A DNA stretch of 64,000 bases from Richelia sinica FACHB-800. GTDB lineage: Bacteria > Cyanobacteriota > Cyanobacteriia > Cyanobacteriales > Nostocaceae. Made by a program: the position numbers and the translations under genes. Positions 8,100 to 16,591 of the stretch are shown piece by piece. Position 1 is the stretch's first letter, and each line of letters begins with the position of its first letter. The notes under the pieces are model-generated. The model saw only the letters and a list, made by a program, of their open reading frames with translations, had not been told where the DNA came from and ran no database searches. Location: the NCBI RefSeq assembly GCF_014698825.1, contig NZ_JACJTT010000015.1, positions 44,695 to 108,694 on the forward strand, in the 5' to 3' direction.

Positions 8100-10292
8100 C
8101 TAATTCTTGCCCATCTCCCCCGAAAAAAATCGCTCTCCTGTTATCTTCTTTGGCGGATAATCTTCTTCAGCCAAGTAATAACTGTAGCGTTCATTGTGAG
8201 CTATCACACCATTTACTACCTGTCCTAAAACATTCTGACCAGATTTTTCTAAAAATTCTTTAGCAAAAGTAGCACTACCGAAATCAACTATTCCTGGACG
8301 AACTACCAACAAAACGCCGTCAGCCATTTGTCCTAAAGTAGCAGCATCAGCAGCTACATTTAAGGAGGGAGAATCAATAATAACAAAGTTGTAGCTAGCA
8401 GCGAAAGTATCAATTAAGGTGGCCATACGTTTGGAGTCTAAGAGAGATGCAGGGCTAGGAGGCACTACTCCAGAAGTCAGAACATCTACATTATCCATTA
8501 CTTGGTTAATGGTTGTATTAGTTTCTACCTGATCCACAATTAAATTACTTAAACCTTGAATATTGTTGAGTTCCCAGATTTTGTGCTGTACTGGTCGGTG
8601 TAAGTCTGCATCTATCAGTAATACTTTAGTTTCCATTTGCGCGATCGCGATCGCTAAATTAGCAGCTACGGTTGATTTACCTTCTTGAGGTACAGAACTA
8701 GTCACCACAATTACTTTTAACTCCTTATCAGCATTCATAAACCGCAGATTAGCCCGCAGCATCCGGTAAGCTTCACTAATGAGAGAGCGAGGAGTATCGC
8801 GAACTACCAGCGTTCTACTATATAAATCTATTTCTTCATTATTAACAGGCAGTTTTCTCGACTTCTTAAAATTGGGAATAATGCCTAATAAAGTAAATTG
8901 TAATAATTCTTTGGCTTCATCTACCGTCTTGATCGATCTATCACTTGATTCCAACACAAACACAACTGCTAAAGCTAATAAACTAGCTAATAACCCTGCA
9001 CTCAAATATGAAATAATCGGAGAGAAAACAGGCTCTTCTGGCACTTCAGCTTCAGATATAATGCTGGCATTACCGACATTTTGATTTTCTGCTATACGGC
9101 TTTCTTGTAGTTTTTGGAGTAACAGTGAATAAGTAGATTGGGCGGCTTGTACTTTACGTTCTAGTTGGCGCTGTTGTTGTTCCAATCTTGGCAAGTTGTT
9201 AAGCCTTTCTTTATAAGCAGCTTGTAATTTCAATAAAGTAGTTGCTTGGCTTCCTAACCCAAGGCTATTTGTTTCTAATTCTACCAATCTGGCAGATAGT
9301 TGTTGTTGTAACTGTCCTAGTTGTAAGTTCTTATTAAGTGGTGGTTGATTTGTATCTGTGACCTGTTGTATACGTTTTTGCATCAGGTCATTTAATGAGC
9401 TTAACTTATCTTTTAAATCTATAATTTGCGGGTGGTCATCTTGCAAAACAGTCCGCCTAGCTGCTAATTGTGATTCTAGCTGTTGAATTTCTCTCAGAAT
9501 TTCTTGTACACCCGCTGTTTGGCTAATAGCAGTGGTCATGACTGCCTGTTGGGTATTCATCTCTAACTGTTTACGAATTCCTTGAGACTGTGATTCAGCA
9601 TCAGCCAGCCTAGATTTAACGTCACTAATTTGTCTCTCTAGTTCTGTGATTACTTTTACTGCTTCGGTTGCTTCTTCTTGGAGAGAAACAACTTTATATT
9701 TTTCTTTAAAATCAGCGAGTTCTGCTTCAGCTTTTTGGACTACTAATTCGGCATTTGGTAATTGTTTTTCTATAAATTTACGAGCTGCTGCCGCTTCAGT
9801 TCTCAAAGAAGATACATTCTTATCTAAATAAACTTGCATTAAGGTATTTACTACCTTCGTTGCTAATTCTGGATTTGTGTTTTGGTAGGATATTTCTAAA
9901 ACATCAGCTTGTTTAACATCTTTAACTTTGATTTTATCTAATAAACTTTTTGGTTTTAGCGGCGCTCCTTTTTTATTTTTGAGTTCAAGTTTATCTATAA
10001 CTTTTTGCAACACTGGGATAGATTGTATCACTTCTGCTTCCGTATTGACGGGATTATTTTGAGCCAGTGGTTCTAATTTGCCAAGTTCGATGCCTACACC
10101 TGTTAGCGAAGAAGTAGTATTAATTCTTTGAAAGCGTAATTTGCCTTCTGCTACATATATAGGTTTTTTGAGGCTTATAGTGAATTGAACGATTACAAAA
10201 ACTGAGCAAAAAACCCCTACAGCAGGCAGCCAACGCCGCTTGATTATTTGCCCATATTTGTCGAGTGATATGTAAGATTCTTGTAATTCCAT
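8100..10292 (-). CDS. Wzc-type polysaccharide co-polymerase and tyrosine autokinase
   Basis: The 730-residue inner-membrane protein has a Wzz/GumC-type N-terminus. Membrane helices lie near residues 24-42 and 427-447 and flank a long periplasmic coiled coil (about 165-400). The cytoplasmic BY-kinase domain has Walker A SVPQEGKST at 533-541, Walker A' LLIDADLHRP at 558-567, and Walker B-like VIIDSPS near 637-643. A C-terminal tyrosine cluster lies at 703-712 (YSYYLAEEDY), as in Wzc/CapB autokinases. It controls chain length and export of Wzx/Wzy-dependent exopolysaccharide, with the cycling phosphorylation on the tyrosine cluster. It is the last gene of the minus-strand polysaccharide cluster. 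Confidence 0.92.
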   Translation of the reverse strand: MELQESYISLDKYGQIIKRRWLPAVGVFCSVFVIVQFTISLKKPIYVAEGKLRFQRINTTSSLTGVGIELGKLEPLAQNNPVNTEAEVIQSIPVLQKVIDKLELKNKKGAPLKPKSLLDKIKVKDVKQADVLEISYQNTNPELATKVVNTLMQVYLDKNVSSLRTEAAAARKFIEKQLPNAELVVQKAEAELADFKEKYKVVSLQEEATEAVKVITELERQISDVKSRLADAESQSQGIRKQLEMNTQQAVMTTAISQTAGVQEILREIQQLESQLAARRTVLQDDHPQIIDLKDKLSSLNDLMQKRIQQVTDTNQPPLNKNLQLGQLQQQLSARLVELETNSLGLGSQATTLLKLQAAYKERLNNLPRLEQQQRQLERKVQAAQSTYSLLLQKLQESRIAENQNVGNASIISEAEVPEEPVFSPIISYLSAGLLASLLALAVVFVLESSDRSIKTVDEAKELLQFTLLGIIPNFKKSRKLPVNNEEIDLYSRTLVVRDTPRSLISEAYRMLRANLRFMNADKELKVIVVTSSVPQEGKSTVAANLAIAIAQMETKVLLIDADLHRPVQHKIWELNNIQGLSNLIVDQVETNTTINQVMDNVDVLTSGVVPPSPASLLDSKRMATLIDTFAASYNFVIIDSPSLNVAADAATLGQMADGVLLVVRPGIVDFGSATFAKEFLEKSGQNVLGQVVNGVIAHNERYSYYLAEEDYPPKKITGERFFSGEMGKN

Positions 10293-10343
10293 ATAATTTT
10301 ACCTTTCAGTTATTGTTAATGCTGAAAATGAAAAATTACTAAA

Positions 10344-11501
10344 TCAAGAGTAAATAGTTAAATATTTTTTAGTATACTCATGAACTGATTGAATGCTATT
10401 AATTACTCTTTCTAACTCTTCAGTGCTAAGATTTGACCCCGAAGGCAAGCAAAGACCAGAGGCAAATAAATTTTCTGCTACTGCACCACCAAAACATTCA
10501 CACTCAGCAAAAATAGGTTGAAGATGTAAAGGTTTCCAAACAGGACGAGATTCTATTTGTTGTTCCATCAGCGCGAGGCGGACTGTTTCTCTGTCTGCAC
10601 CAAATGCAGCAGGATTAATAGTTAAACAAGTAAGCCAACGAGTAGCGATGCCATAATCAGCTTCTGGCATAAATTCTATGCCAGGTAGATTATTTAAAGC
10701 AGCGGAGTAAATTTCAAAGTTGCGTCGTCTAGCGGCGACTCGTTCATACAAAACGCGCAATTGACCGCGACCAATTCCCGCCAAAACATTGCTGAGGCGA
10801 TAGTTATAGCCAAGTTCTGAGTGTTGATAGTGAGGTGCGGGATCGCGGGCTTGGGTAGCTAAGAAACGCGCTTTGCTAACTAATTCTTGGTCTTGAGAAA
10901 CTAACATTCCTCCACCAGAAGTAGTGATGATTTTATTACCATTAAAAGAGTAAATTCCAATGCTGCCAAAAGTACCGGGGGAACTTCCTTTGTAGGTAGC
11001 GCCTAAACTTTCCGCAGCATCTTCAATTAGAGGAATTTCATACTGATTGCAAGCTTGCAAAATTGGCTCGATATCTGCACTTTGTCCATAAAGGTGTACA
11101 AGCACTACAGCTTTAGGTAATTTACCAATGCGGGCACGCTGTTCTAGAGCCTCCTGCAACAAATTGGGGTTCATGTTCCAAGAAGTGCGATCGCTATCTA
11201 TAAATACTGGTCTAGCTCCCTGATAAATTATTGGGTTAGCAGTGGCAGTAAAAGTCAAAGTTGAGCAAAAAACTTCATCCCCAGTTTCCACACCAATTAA
11301 GCGCAAAGCCAAATGAATCGCCGCTGTCCCGGAACTCACAGCAGCAGCATAACCAGCACCTGTAACTTGGCAAAATTCTTGTTCAAAAGCGTCTACATGG
11401 GGGCCGATAGGTGCAATCCAGTTAGTAGCAAAAGCTTCTTGCACAAACTCGAGTTCGCGATCGCCCATGTGAGGAGTAGAAATAAGAATAGGTTTTAGCA
11501 C
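10344..11501 (-). CDS. DegT/DnrJ/EryC1/StrS sugar aminotransferase
   Basis: The 385-residue protein matches PLP-dependent nucleotide-sugar aminotransferases. It has SSGTAAIHLAL (phosphate-binding region, about 57-67), LIEDAAESLGATYKG (about 155-170) and SFNGNKIITTSGGGML with the PLP lysine near residue 190. Such enzymes add an amino group to 4-keto or 3-keto sugars. The FlaA1/CapD-like 4,6-dehydratase at 24912 is a likely supplier of the keto sugar, pointing to a 4-amino-4,6-dideoxy sugar in the polymer. That pairing is inferred from context. Confidence 0.9.
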   Translation of the reverse strand: MLKPILISTPHMGDRELEFVQEAFATNWIAPIGPHVDAFEQEFCQVTGAGYAAAVSSGTAAIHLALRLIGVETGDEVFCSTLTFTATANPIIYQGARPVFIDSDRTSWNMNPNLLQEALEQRARIGKLPKAVVLVHLYGQSADIEPILQACNQYEIPLIEDAAESLGATYKGSSPGTFGSIGIYSFNGNKIITTSGGGMLVSQDQELVSKARFLATQARDPAPHYQHSELGYNYRLSNVLAGIGRGQLRVLYERVAARRRNFEIYSAALNNLPGIEFMPEADYGIATRWLTCLTINPAAFGADRETVRLALMEQQIESRPVWKPLHLQPIFAECECFGGAVAENLFASGLCLPSGSNLSTEELERVINSIQSVHEYTKKYLTIYS

Positions 11502-11567
11502 TGTTTGTTACTTAGAATATAGCGATATTTGTTGATAGGGATGGGGAGATTTTCAACCTAGAGAAGT

Positions 11568-12332
11568 TTATTTCTTACATACAAAATAAATTGCCCCTTT
11601 AATTGGCTGCTGACGCATTTCCTCCAAGGTACTGTACATACTTCTTTTCCTAATTTGTTCACGAGAACTAATAGCAATAACCTGAAAACCAACTGCTTGT
11701 AAATCTTCATAAGCTTCTTGCACCTTATATCTATATAAGTAAGGTCCTTTGCCTAGCAAGAAACCTAATAAGTTGAATTTGCCACCATGAGAATTATAGG
11801 GAAAGTATTGAATGGATAGCTTTGAGCTACTTATTTTTCTAATAATAGACAAATATATCAAATATAAATTGTAAATGAACCCTCCAGTAGTTGTTTCAAA
11901 ACTAATAAACGAAAAAAGGGCTGTTCCTCCTGGTTGTAAAATTCTATAAGCTTCTTTTAAAGCCTTTTTTCTTTCAGTTTCACTATTAAGAACAGAAATA
12001 ATCTGCTGAATGTAAAGAATTTGTTCAAAAAATGAGTCTTCATAGTTTAAGCTAGTGACATCGCCTACTTCAAAATTGATGCTACCACTTAAATCTTTTT
12101 GTCTTGCCACTGCAATTAATTCGGGAACAATGTCATAGCCATAAAGTGAAGTAAATCCCATCTTTTGCATTTCTAATAAGATACGACCTCCTCCTGTTCC
12201 AGCATCAACAGTTTTTTTATGTTTGTCTAAATAAGTTTCAATGATGTACTTTTCATCAGGATTTAAGCCTGATTTTGTCGCCCAAACATCAAAATCTACT
12301 GTGCTGTAAAACTGTTTAACTTCAGTTTGCAT
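11568..12332 (-). CDS. Class I SAM-dependent methyltransferase in the polysaccharide cluster
   Basis: The 254-residue protein has motif I VDAGTGGGRILLEM near residues 37-50. It also has the acidic loop GYDIVPELIAVARQ, the FEVGDVTSLNYEDSFFEQIL segment and LQPGGTALFSF after the sixth strand. It has no membrane segment. Its position between a GNAT-type acyltransferase and the aminotransferase suggests methylation of a sugar or of an attached group, but the substrate is not determined. Confidence 0.82.
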   Translation of the reverse strand: MQTEVKQFYSTVDFDVWATKSGLNPDEKYIIETYLDKHKKTVDAGTGGGRILLEMQKMGFTSLYGYDIVPELIAVARQKDLSGSINFEVGDVTSLNYEDSFFEQILYIQQIISVLNSETERKKALKEAYRILQPGGTALFSFISFETTTGGFIYNLYLIYLSIIRKISSSKLSIQYFPYNSHGGKFNLLGFLLGKGPYLYRYKVQEAYEDLQAVGFQVIAISSREQIRKRSMYSTLEEMRQQPIKGAIYFVCKK

Positions 12333-12377
12333 AAATTTATACTCCGCTGATAGAATTTTTAAAAAATGCCAAATTAT

Positions 12378-13238
12378 TTAACTACGACCTGTCAAACGAT
12401 AGTATTTGTGTGGATAACGATTTTGAATAACTTGACGAATGACAGGATTAATCTTCAATTTTGTTGGGATATGTTTTACCGGAAAACCCATACTTTCTTT
12501 AAACACACACAATGCAGAGTCTTCGCGAGAGTGTAAACCATAAACAACTTCATGAATCTCTCCAGAACGGCGACAAGCCTGGACAAATTCAAATACCAAG
12601 CCGATGCCAACATAACTAGAGTATGCTTCTGTGGCAATTCTGACTTCGTGGATGTAAGCGGTGCCATTGATTGCATATCCAGTGATATAACCAGCTAACT
12701 TGTTATCAGCTAACCCAGCTAAGAGTAATGAAGATTGCAGATTAAGATATGCTCGTAAACTAGATACATATTCTGCTTTTGAAGGTATTTTTTCATGCGC
12801 TGTTCTTTGAGTAGATGAAAGCAGCACATTATATCCTTGTTCTTCTAACAGTGCAGAGTCCGTTAGTTCTACAAGTTGAGTACGTTTATAACATCGGCGT
12901 AGATGGTTTCTACGATTGGAGCCTAAATTTTGGATAGTATAATTTTGAACATTAGTTAGTAACTGAACAGGCATTGAGCCGTTAGCTTGACTAGTATCTT
13001 CATCACATAATGTAGTTCGATATCCCCAACATAATAAAGCTGGATGCTTGACTTTGTTAGCATTTAAACGAGCTAACCAATGAATAGGCTCGTAAAAGCC
13101 AAAAGCCACTTCTCGCCAATAATGACCTTCATGATAAACAATATGAGTACCTATTTGAGAGTGCCAGTGAGCATAATCTTTTTCGGTTATTGATATTAGC
13201 GTAGCTTCAGATATATCTCGCATTATTTTCCAACTCAT
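12378..13238 (-). CDS. GNAT/FemAB-like acyltransferase
   Basis: An open frame extends to 13313, but that longer form overlaps the upstream FemAB gene. The ATG at 13238, 17 bp after that gene's stop, gives MSWKIMRDIS and is the better start, a protein of about 286 residues. The C-terminal half resembles GNAT acetyltransferases, with LLAGLADNKLAGYITGY (beta-strand and turn region) followed by an EVRIATEAYSSYVGIGLVFEF helix. It lies beside a clear FemAB-like gene. Together they suggest acylation or aminoacylation of a sugar amine in the polymer. The ribosome site is weak, consistent with translational coupling. Confidence 0.65.
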   Translation of the reverse strand: MSWKIMRDISEATLISITEKDYAHWHSQIGTHIVYHEGHYWREVAFGFYEPIHWLARLNANKVKHPALLCWGYRTTLCDEDTSQANGSMPVQLLTNVQNYTIQNLGSNRRNHLRRCYKRTQLVELTDSALLEEQGYNVLLSSTQRTAHEKIPSKAEYVSSLRAYLNLQSSLLLAGLADNKLAGYITGYAINGTAYIHEVRIATEAYSSYVGIGLVFEFVQACRRSGEIHEVVYGLHSREDSALCVFKESMGFPVKHIPTKLKINPVIRQVIQNRYPHKYYRLTGRS

Positions 13239-13254
13239 GATGGATATTTTTTGT

Positions 13255-14328
13255 TTAATTAAGTGAGCGATAAGCAGGAAAAAAATTTGATTGTAGTACT
13301 GTTTCAGGGTCAACTTGTAATATCTTTGCTCTAGCAGATATTAAGCTGGAGTATTTATCTTTATCTGTAATTAACCGCAAAGTTAAAAAAGGATGTTTAT
13401 CTGTAGCAAAGCCTACTTTGAAATGATATAAGCTATCTTGAGCGGCACCAACACCACCACCAAGATGCATAAATTTATTGCCGCGTTTTTTAGCCCAAAA
13501 CCGAACATAATCAAACATTAATTTACTAGGCGCTTGCTTTAAAAATTCAGTTTTTGTTCCTCCTAAATGATATTGCACAATTTCACAACATTCTGTGAAT
13601 ATACCAGCACAAGCAACTTTACTGTCTAAATCAACAATACACAGAAAAACTTTTTCTTCTAAAGCTAATAAATCTTGAAAATATTCACGATTAAAATAGA
13701 AATATTGTTTTGCATTTACACGCTCCATCGTTTGATTATATACTTCAAGAAACTCATCTAAATAAGCTTCTAAAGGTAAGATTTTTGCCATAAAACCTGA
13801 TCGTTTGCAACGATTAATATGAGTCCGATGCTCTGGTCGAGTTTGTTGCCAAATTTCTGCTTCAGCCAGCGTTAAATTAATAGAAACCGTTTGTCCACTA
13901 ACATGGCATAATTCTGTGGGCAATATTGCGTGACAGCCTTGATTAATTATCGGATGCAGTCGTAAAAAAGCCGAACAAATGTTTTTAGTTTGCAGTACAT
14001 TTACAAGCTGATCTAAGGCTAATTTTAAAAACTCTGGCGTATTAGCTGCGGCTTCATTTAACAAAAAGCCAGGATAACCATTAGGTGAAACAATATCAAA
14101 AATTTCTTCGTAAATGGTGAATTCATCAAACATATTATTACAAGAGCGTAATAAGTAAGGCAAACAAAATATTTTGTCATTTTCAGATATACTAATCATT
14201 TCTGCAATGGCAGAATTTTTTTGGGCTTCAGCTAGTAAATATGTTGGTAAATGATAAATATCATGCTGAATATTTTGTAATAGATTTATCCACAATGGAT
14301 CTACTGGCTCAATAAATTGAATTTCCAT
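13255..14328 (-). CDS. FemAB-like peptidyl/acyl transferase (GNAT superfamily)
   Basis: The frame opens at 14373, but the ATG at 14328 has a proper CAGGGG ribosome site, so the product is about 357 residues starting MEIQFIEPVDPLW. It resembles FemAB/FemX-type proteins of exopolysaccharide clusters. The N-terminal lobe contains FCLPYLLRS. The RPEHRTHINRCKRSGF segment and the C-terminal lobe (CAGIFTECCEIVQYHLGGT, MHLGGGVG) are typical. FemAB proteins transfer amino acids from aminoacyl-tRNA to peptidoglycan. Homologues in polysaccharide loci probably acylate sugar amines. The substrate is inferred from neighbours only. Confidence 0.75.
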   Translation of the reverse strand: MEIQFIEPVDPLWINLLQNIQHDIYHLPTYLLAEAQKNSAIAEMISISENDKIFCLPYLLRSCNNMFDEFTIYEEIFDIVSPNGYPGFLLNEAAANTPEFLKLALDQLVNVLQTKNICSAFLRLHPIINQGCHAILPTELCHVSGQTVSINLTLAEAEIWQQTRPEHRTHINRCKRSGFMAKILPLEAYLDEFLEVYNQTMERVNAKQYFYFNREYFQDLLALEEKVFLCIVDLDSKVACAGIFTECCEIVQYHLGGTKTEFLKQAPSKLMFDYVRFWAKKRGNKFMHLGGGVGAAQDSLYHFKVGFATDKHPFLTLRLITDKDKYSSLISARAKILQVDPETVLQSNFFPAYRSLN

Positions 14329-14384
14329 ACTCAACCCCTGAATATCATATTTATATGGTTGATACTTCAACATCTAATTTTTGA

Positions 14385-15059
14385 TTAACTGATAACTTTA
14401 GTTTGGACACCTTTTTGTTCAGTATTTCCCATAAATTCTGATGCTGTGGCATAGCCTTCTTGATTAATACCTTCTTGTTTTAAAACTTTGAAAAAAGTTA
14501 AGACAAGTATTTGCAAGTCCAGCCATAAGCTCCAATGATCTACATACCAAACATCTAGTTTGAATTTGTCCTCCCAACTAAGACAATTACGTCCTTTAGT
14601 CTGGGTCAAACCTGTAATTCCTGGCTTGACTTCATGTCGGCGTGCTTGTTCAGTGGTATACCGGTCAAGATACCTGACTAATAAAGGCCGCGGACCAACA
14701 AAACTCATATCTCCTTTGAGGACATTTAAAAGTTGAGGAAGTTCGTCAAGACTAGTTTGGCGAAGGAATTTACCAAATGATGTGAGGCGTTGATCGTCAG
14801 GTAAGGTATTACCTTTAGCATCGCACTCATTTGTCATAGTGCGAAACTTATATAAATTAAAAATTCGGGCATTTTTACCAGGGCGAGGCTGAGAAAAAAT
14901 TATTGGGTATCCCATACGAAAATAAATAGCGATCGCTACAGCCAGCATTATGGGAGAAAAAAACAGTAAGGCGATGGCAGCTACAGATATATCTAATACA
15001 GACTTAATGAACCTGTTGTATTTATTGAATTTGCTGCTCACAAAGTTTTGATGATTCAT
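14385..15059 (-). CDS. Polyprenyl-phosphate sugar-1-phosphate transferase (initiating)
   Basis: The 224-residue protein is a short-form bac_transf (PF02397-type) enzyme. It has one N-terminal membrane segment (about residues 20-46), then FRMGYPIIFSQPRPGKNARIFNLYKFRTM, the LPQLLNVLKGDMSFVGPRPLL core and KPGITGLTQTKGR. It moves a sugar-1-phosphate from a nucleotide sugar to undecaprenyl phosphate at the cytoplasmic face, starting repeat-unit synthesis. It lacks the extra N-terminal transmembrane and CoA-binding-like regions of WcaJ or WbaP, so it is the PglC-like minimal form. Confidence 0.92.
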   Translation of the reverse strand: MNHQNFVSSKFNKYNRFIKSVLDISVAAIALLFFSPIMLAVAIAIYFRMGYPIIFSQPRPGKNARIFNLYKFRTMTNECDAKGNTLPDDQRLTSFGKFLRQTSLDELPQLLNVLKGDMSFVGPRPLLVRYLDRYTTEQARRHEVKPGITGLTQTKGRNCLSWEDKFKLDVWYVDHWSLWLDLQILVLTFFKVLKQEGINQEGYATASEFMGNTEQKGVQTKVIS

Positions 15060-15109
15060 AGATTTAACCTGAGTAAAAAATAATATTTGGCTTGAGAATG
15101 AGAAAAATT

Positions 15110-16273
15110 TTATGGAAAGACAATTCCTAATTCTTTATAGAACTGGACTAGTCTTTGAAAAACTAATTCTTCATCATATTCAGCCTCAACACGCTCACGA
15201 CTTGCTTTTCCATAAGCTTGTCTTAATTGAGAATTAGATAGTAAAGTTCCTAAAGCTTCAGCTAACTTGTCACTATTTTGATATGGTACAATTAAGCCAG
15301 TTTTACGATGTACTACTGCTTCTCTACAGCCACGAATATCTGTAGCAACAACTGGTAAACTCATAGACATTGCTTCTAAAATAGAGCGGGGCAATCCTTC
15401 ATGAGTAAAAGTAGGCAATGTGAATATATCAAGCAGACCTAAAAGTTCTGGAACATCTTGACGCTCACCTGTCAATGTCACATGATTTTCGATGCCTAGA
15501 GTATAGATTTGCTCAATTAGTTGAGCCTGAATTGGTTCAGGATCACCAATACATTCACTACCAATAACTAGGGTATGCAGATTAGGAAATTGTGGAATTA
15601 GTTTAGCAGTAGCTTCAATGAGATATTCACTGCCTTTTTTGCGGGTCAAACGTCCAATTGTACCAATAATTAAGTCAGCCGTATCAGGAATACCCAAAGA
15701 TTTTCGTAATTTGTTTTGATGGCTGGCATTGAGACGATCGCGTTGGAAAATATTAATATCGATACCGTTACCTAAATAACCTAATTTCTCGGGAGGACAA
15801 AGACTAAGTTTTGTAGCTGTGGTGATATCTTCATAATTTTGGCTGAGAATTAAATCTGTAATTAAAGCAGCAAGCTTCTCAATTATAAAATAAAATTTAT
15901 ACTTTGTAGGAGTTGATAAATCATGAAAGGGAAGACCATGAGAAGTATAAACGATACGCTTCACACCGGCGATTTTAGCTGCAATTCTCCCCAAAAAAGC
16001 TGCAATTGGTGTATGTACATGAACTAAATCGTATTGATTTTTTTGAATAATTTTCGTCAGTTGATATGTACTTTTTAAAGTGGAAATTAATGAGATTTTG
16101 CGTTCAATATTAATGGGGTGTACTTTATATCCTTTATTTTGTAGTTCTTCCACTTCTTTTCCTGGAGAACAGGCTATTTCAACTTCTAATTTTTGAGACA
16201 AAAAATATTTAATTTGAGGCAACAAAAGTGTCTCTGCTGTACCACCAAGAGCACAAATATGTAAAATCTTCAT
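15110..16273 (-). CDS. GT4-family glycosyltransferase
   Basis: The 387-residue GT-B fold enzyme starts MKILHICALGG. It has the N-lobe DLVHVHTPIAAFLGRI, the hinge LGYLGNGIDINIF and the donor-binding region IIGTIGRLTRKKGSEYLIEA. The EX7E motif is EGLPRSILE in the C-lobe. GT4 enzymes transfer sugars from UDP/GDP donors with retention and act at the cytoplasmic membrane in repeat-unit assembly. It follows the initiating transferase in the cluster order. Confidence 0.9.
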   Translation of the reverse strand: MKILHICALGGTAETLLLPQIKYFLSQKLEVEIACSPGKEVEELQNKGYKVHPINIERKISLISTLKSTYQLTKIIQKNQYDLVHVHTPIAAFLGRIAAKIAGVKRIVYTSHGLPFHDLSTPTKYKFYFIIEKLAALITDLILSQNYEDITTATKLSLCPPEKLGYLGNGIDINIFQRDRLNASHQNKLRKSLGIPDTADLIIGTIGRLTRKKGSEYLIEATAKLIPQFPNLHTLVIGSECIGDPEPIQAQLIEQIYTLGIENHVTLTGERQDVPELLGLLDIFTLPTFTHEGLPRSILEAMSMSLPVVATDIRGCREAVVHRKTGLIVPYQNSDKLAEALGTLLSNSQLRQAYGKASRERVEAEYDEELVFQRLVQFYKELGIVFP

Positions 16274-16510
16274 AAGGGATTTAAATGATTTTTATCATAT
16301 ATAAAAATTGTATTTTTAGCCTTGACAATCTAACTGAAACTATTTAAAACACTGCTCGATACCGATCTCAATTGAGGGAATTTCTCTGATATCAATGAAG
16401 ATATGACTCGGACAAATGTGAGCAAATACTGTATATTCTGTCATTTGTAAATCTTCTTAATGGGAAACTGCCGAAATTAGCGTATCGAGGTATATAAGTT
16501 TTCCAATCAG
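16274..16510. other. Gap between GT4 and the dehydrogenase remnant
   Basis: No intact gene is seen. A 33-codon minus-strand frame starting at about 16442 has no recognisable similarity. The stretch probably continues the decayed gene described at 16511. Confidence 0.3.
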
Positions 16511-16591
16511 CTAATTTAGGTCAATTCCAAATTGTTGCAACTCATGAATGATATCAGGAACACAACTGTTTCTTAAATCCGCTATATTTGC
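16511..16591 (-). pseudogene. Fragment of a nucleotide-sugar 6-dehydrogenase (WbpA/TviB-like)
   Basis: Directly after the asnB stop codon, in the same frame, the minus strand encodes ADLRNSCVPDIIHELQQFGI before a TAG. The DLRNSxVxDIIxELxxxGI pattern is the start of the C-terminal domain of UDP-GlcNAc/UDP-hexose 6-dehydrogenases. Nothing else of the gene is left nearby. It suggests that the locus once encoded its own uronic acid precursor enzyme, which would also suit the amidotransferase next door. Confidence 0.5.

Noticed and set aside
13239..13313. N-terminal extension of the GNAT-like protein
   Set aside because: It overlaps the upstream FemAB coding region; the ATG at 13238 directly after that gene fits better.
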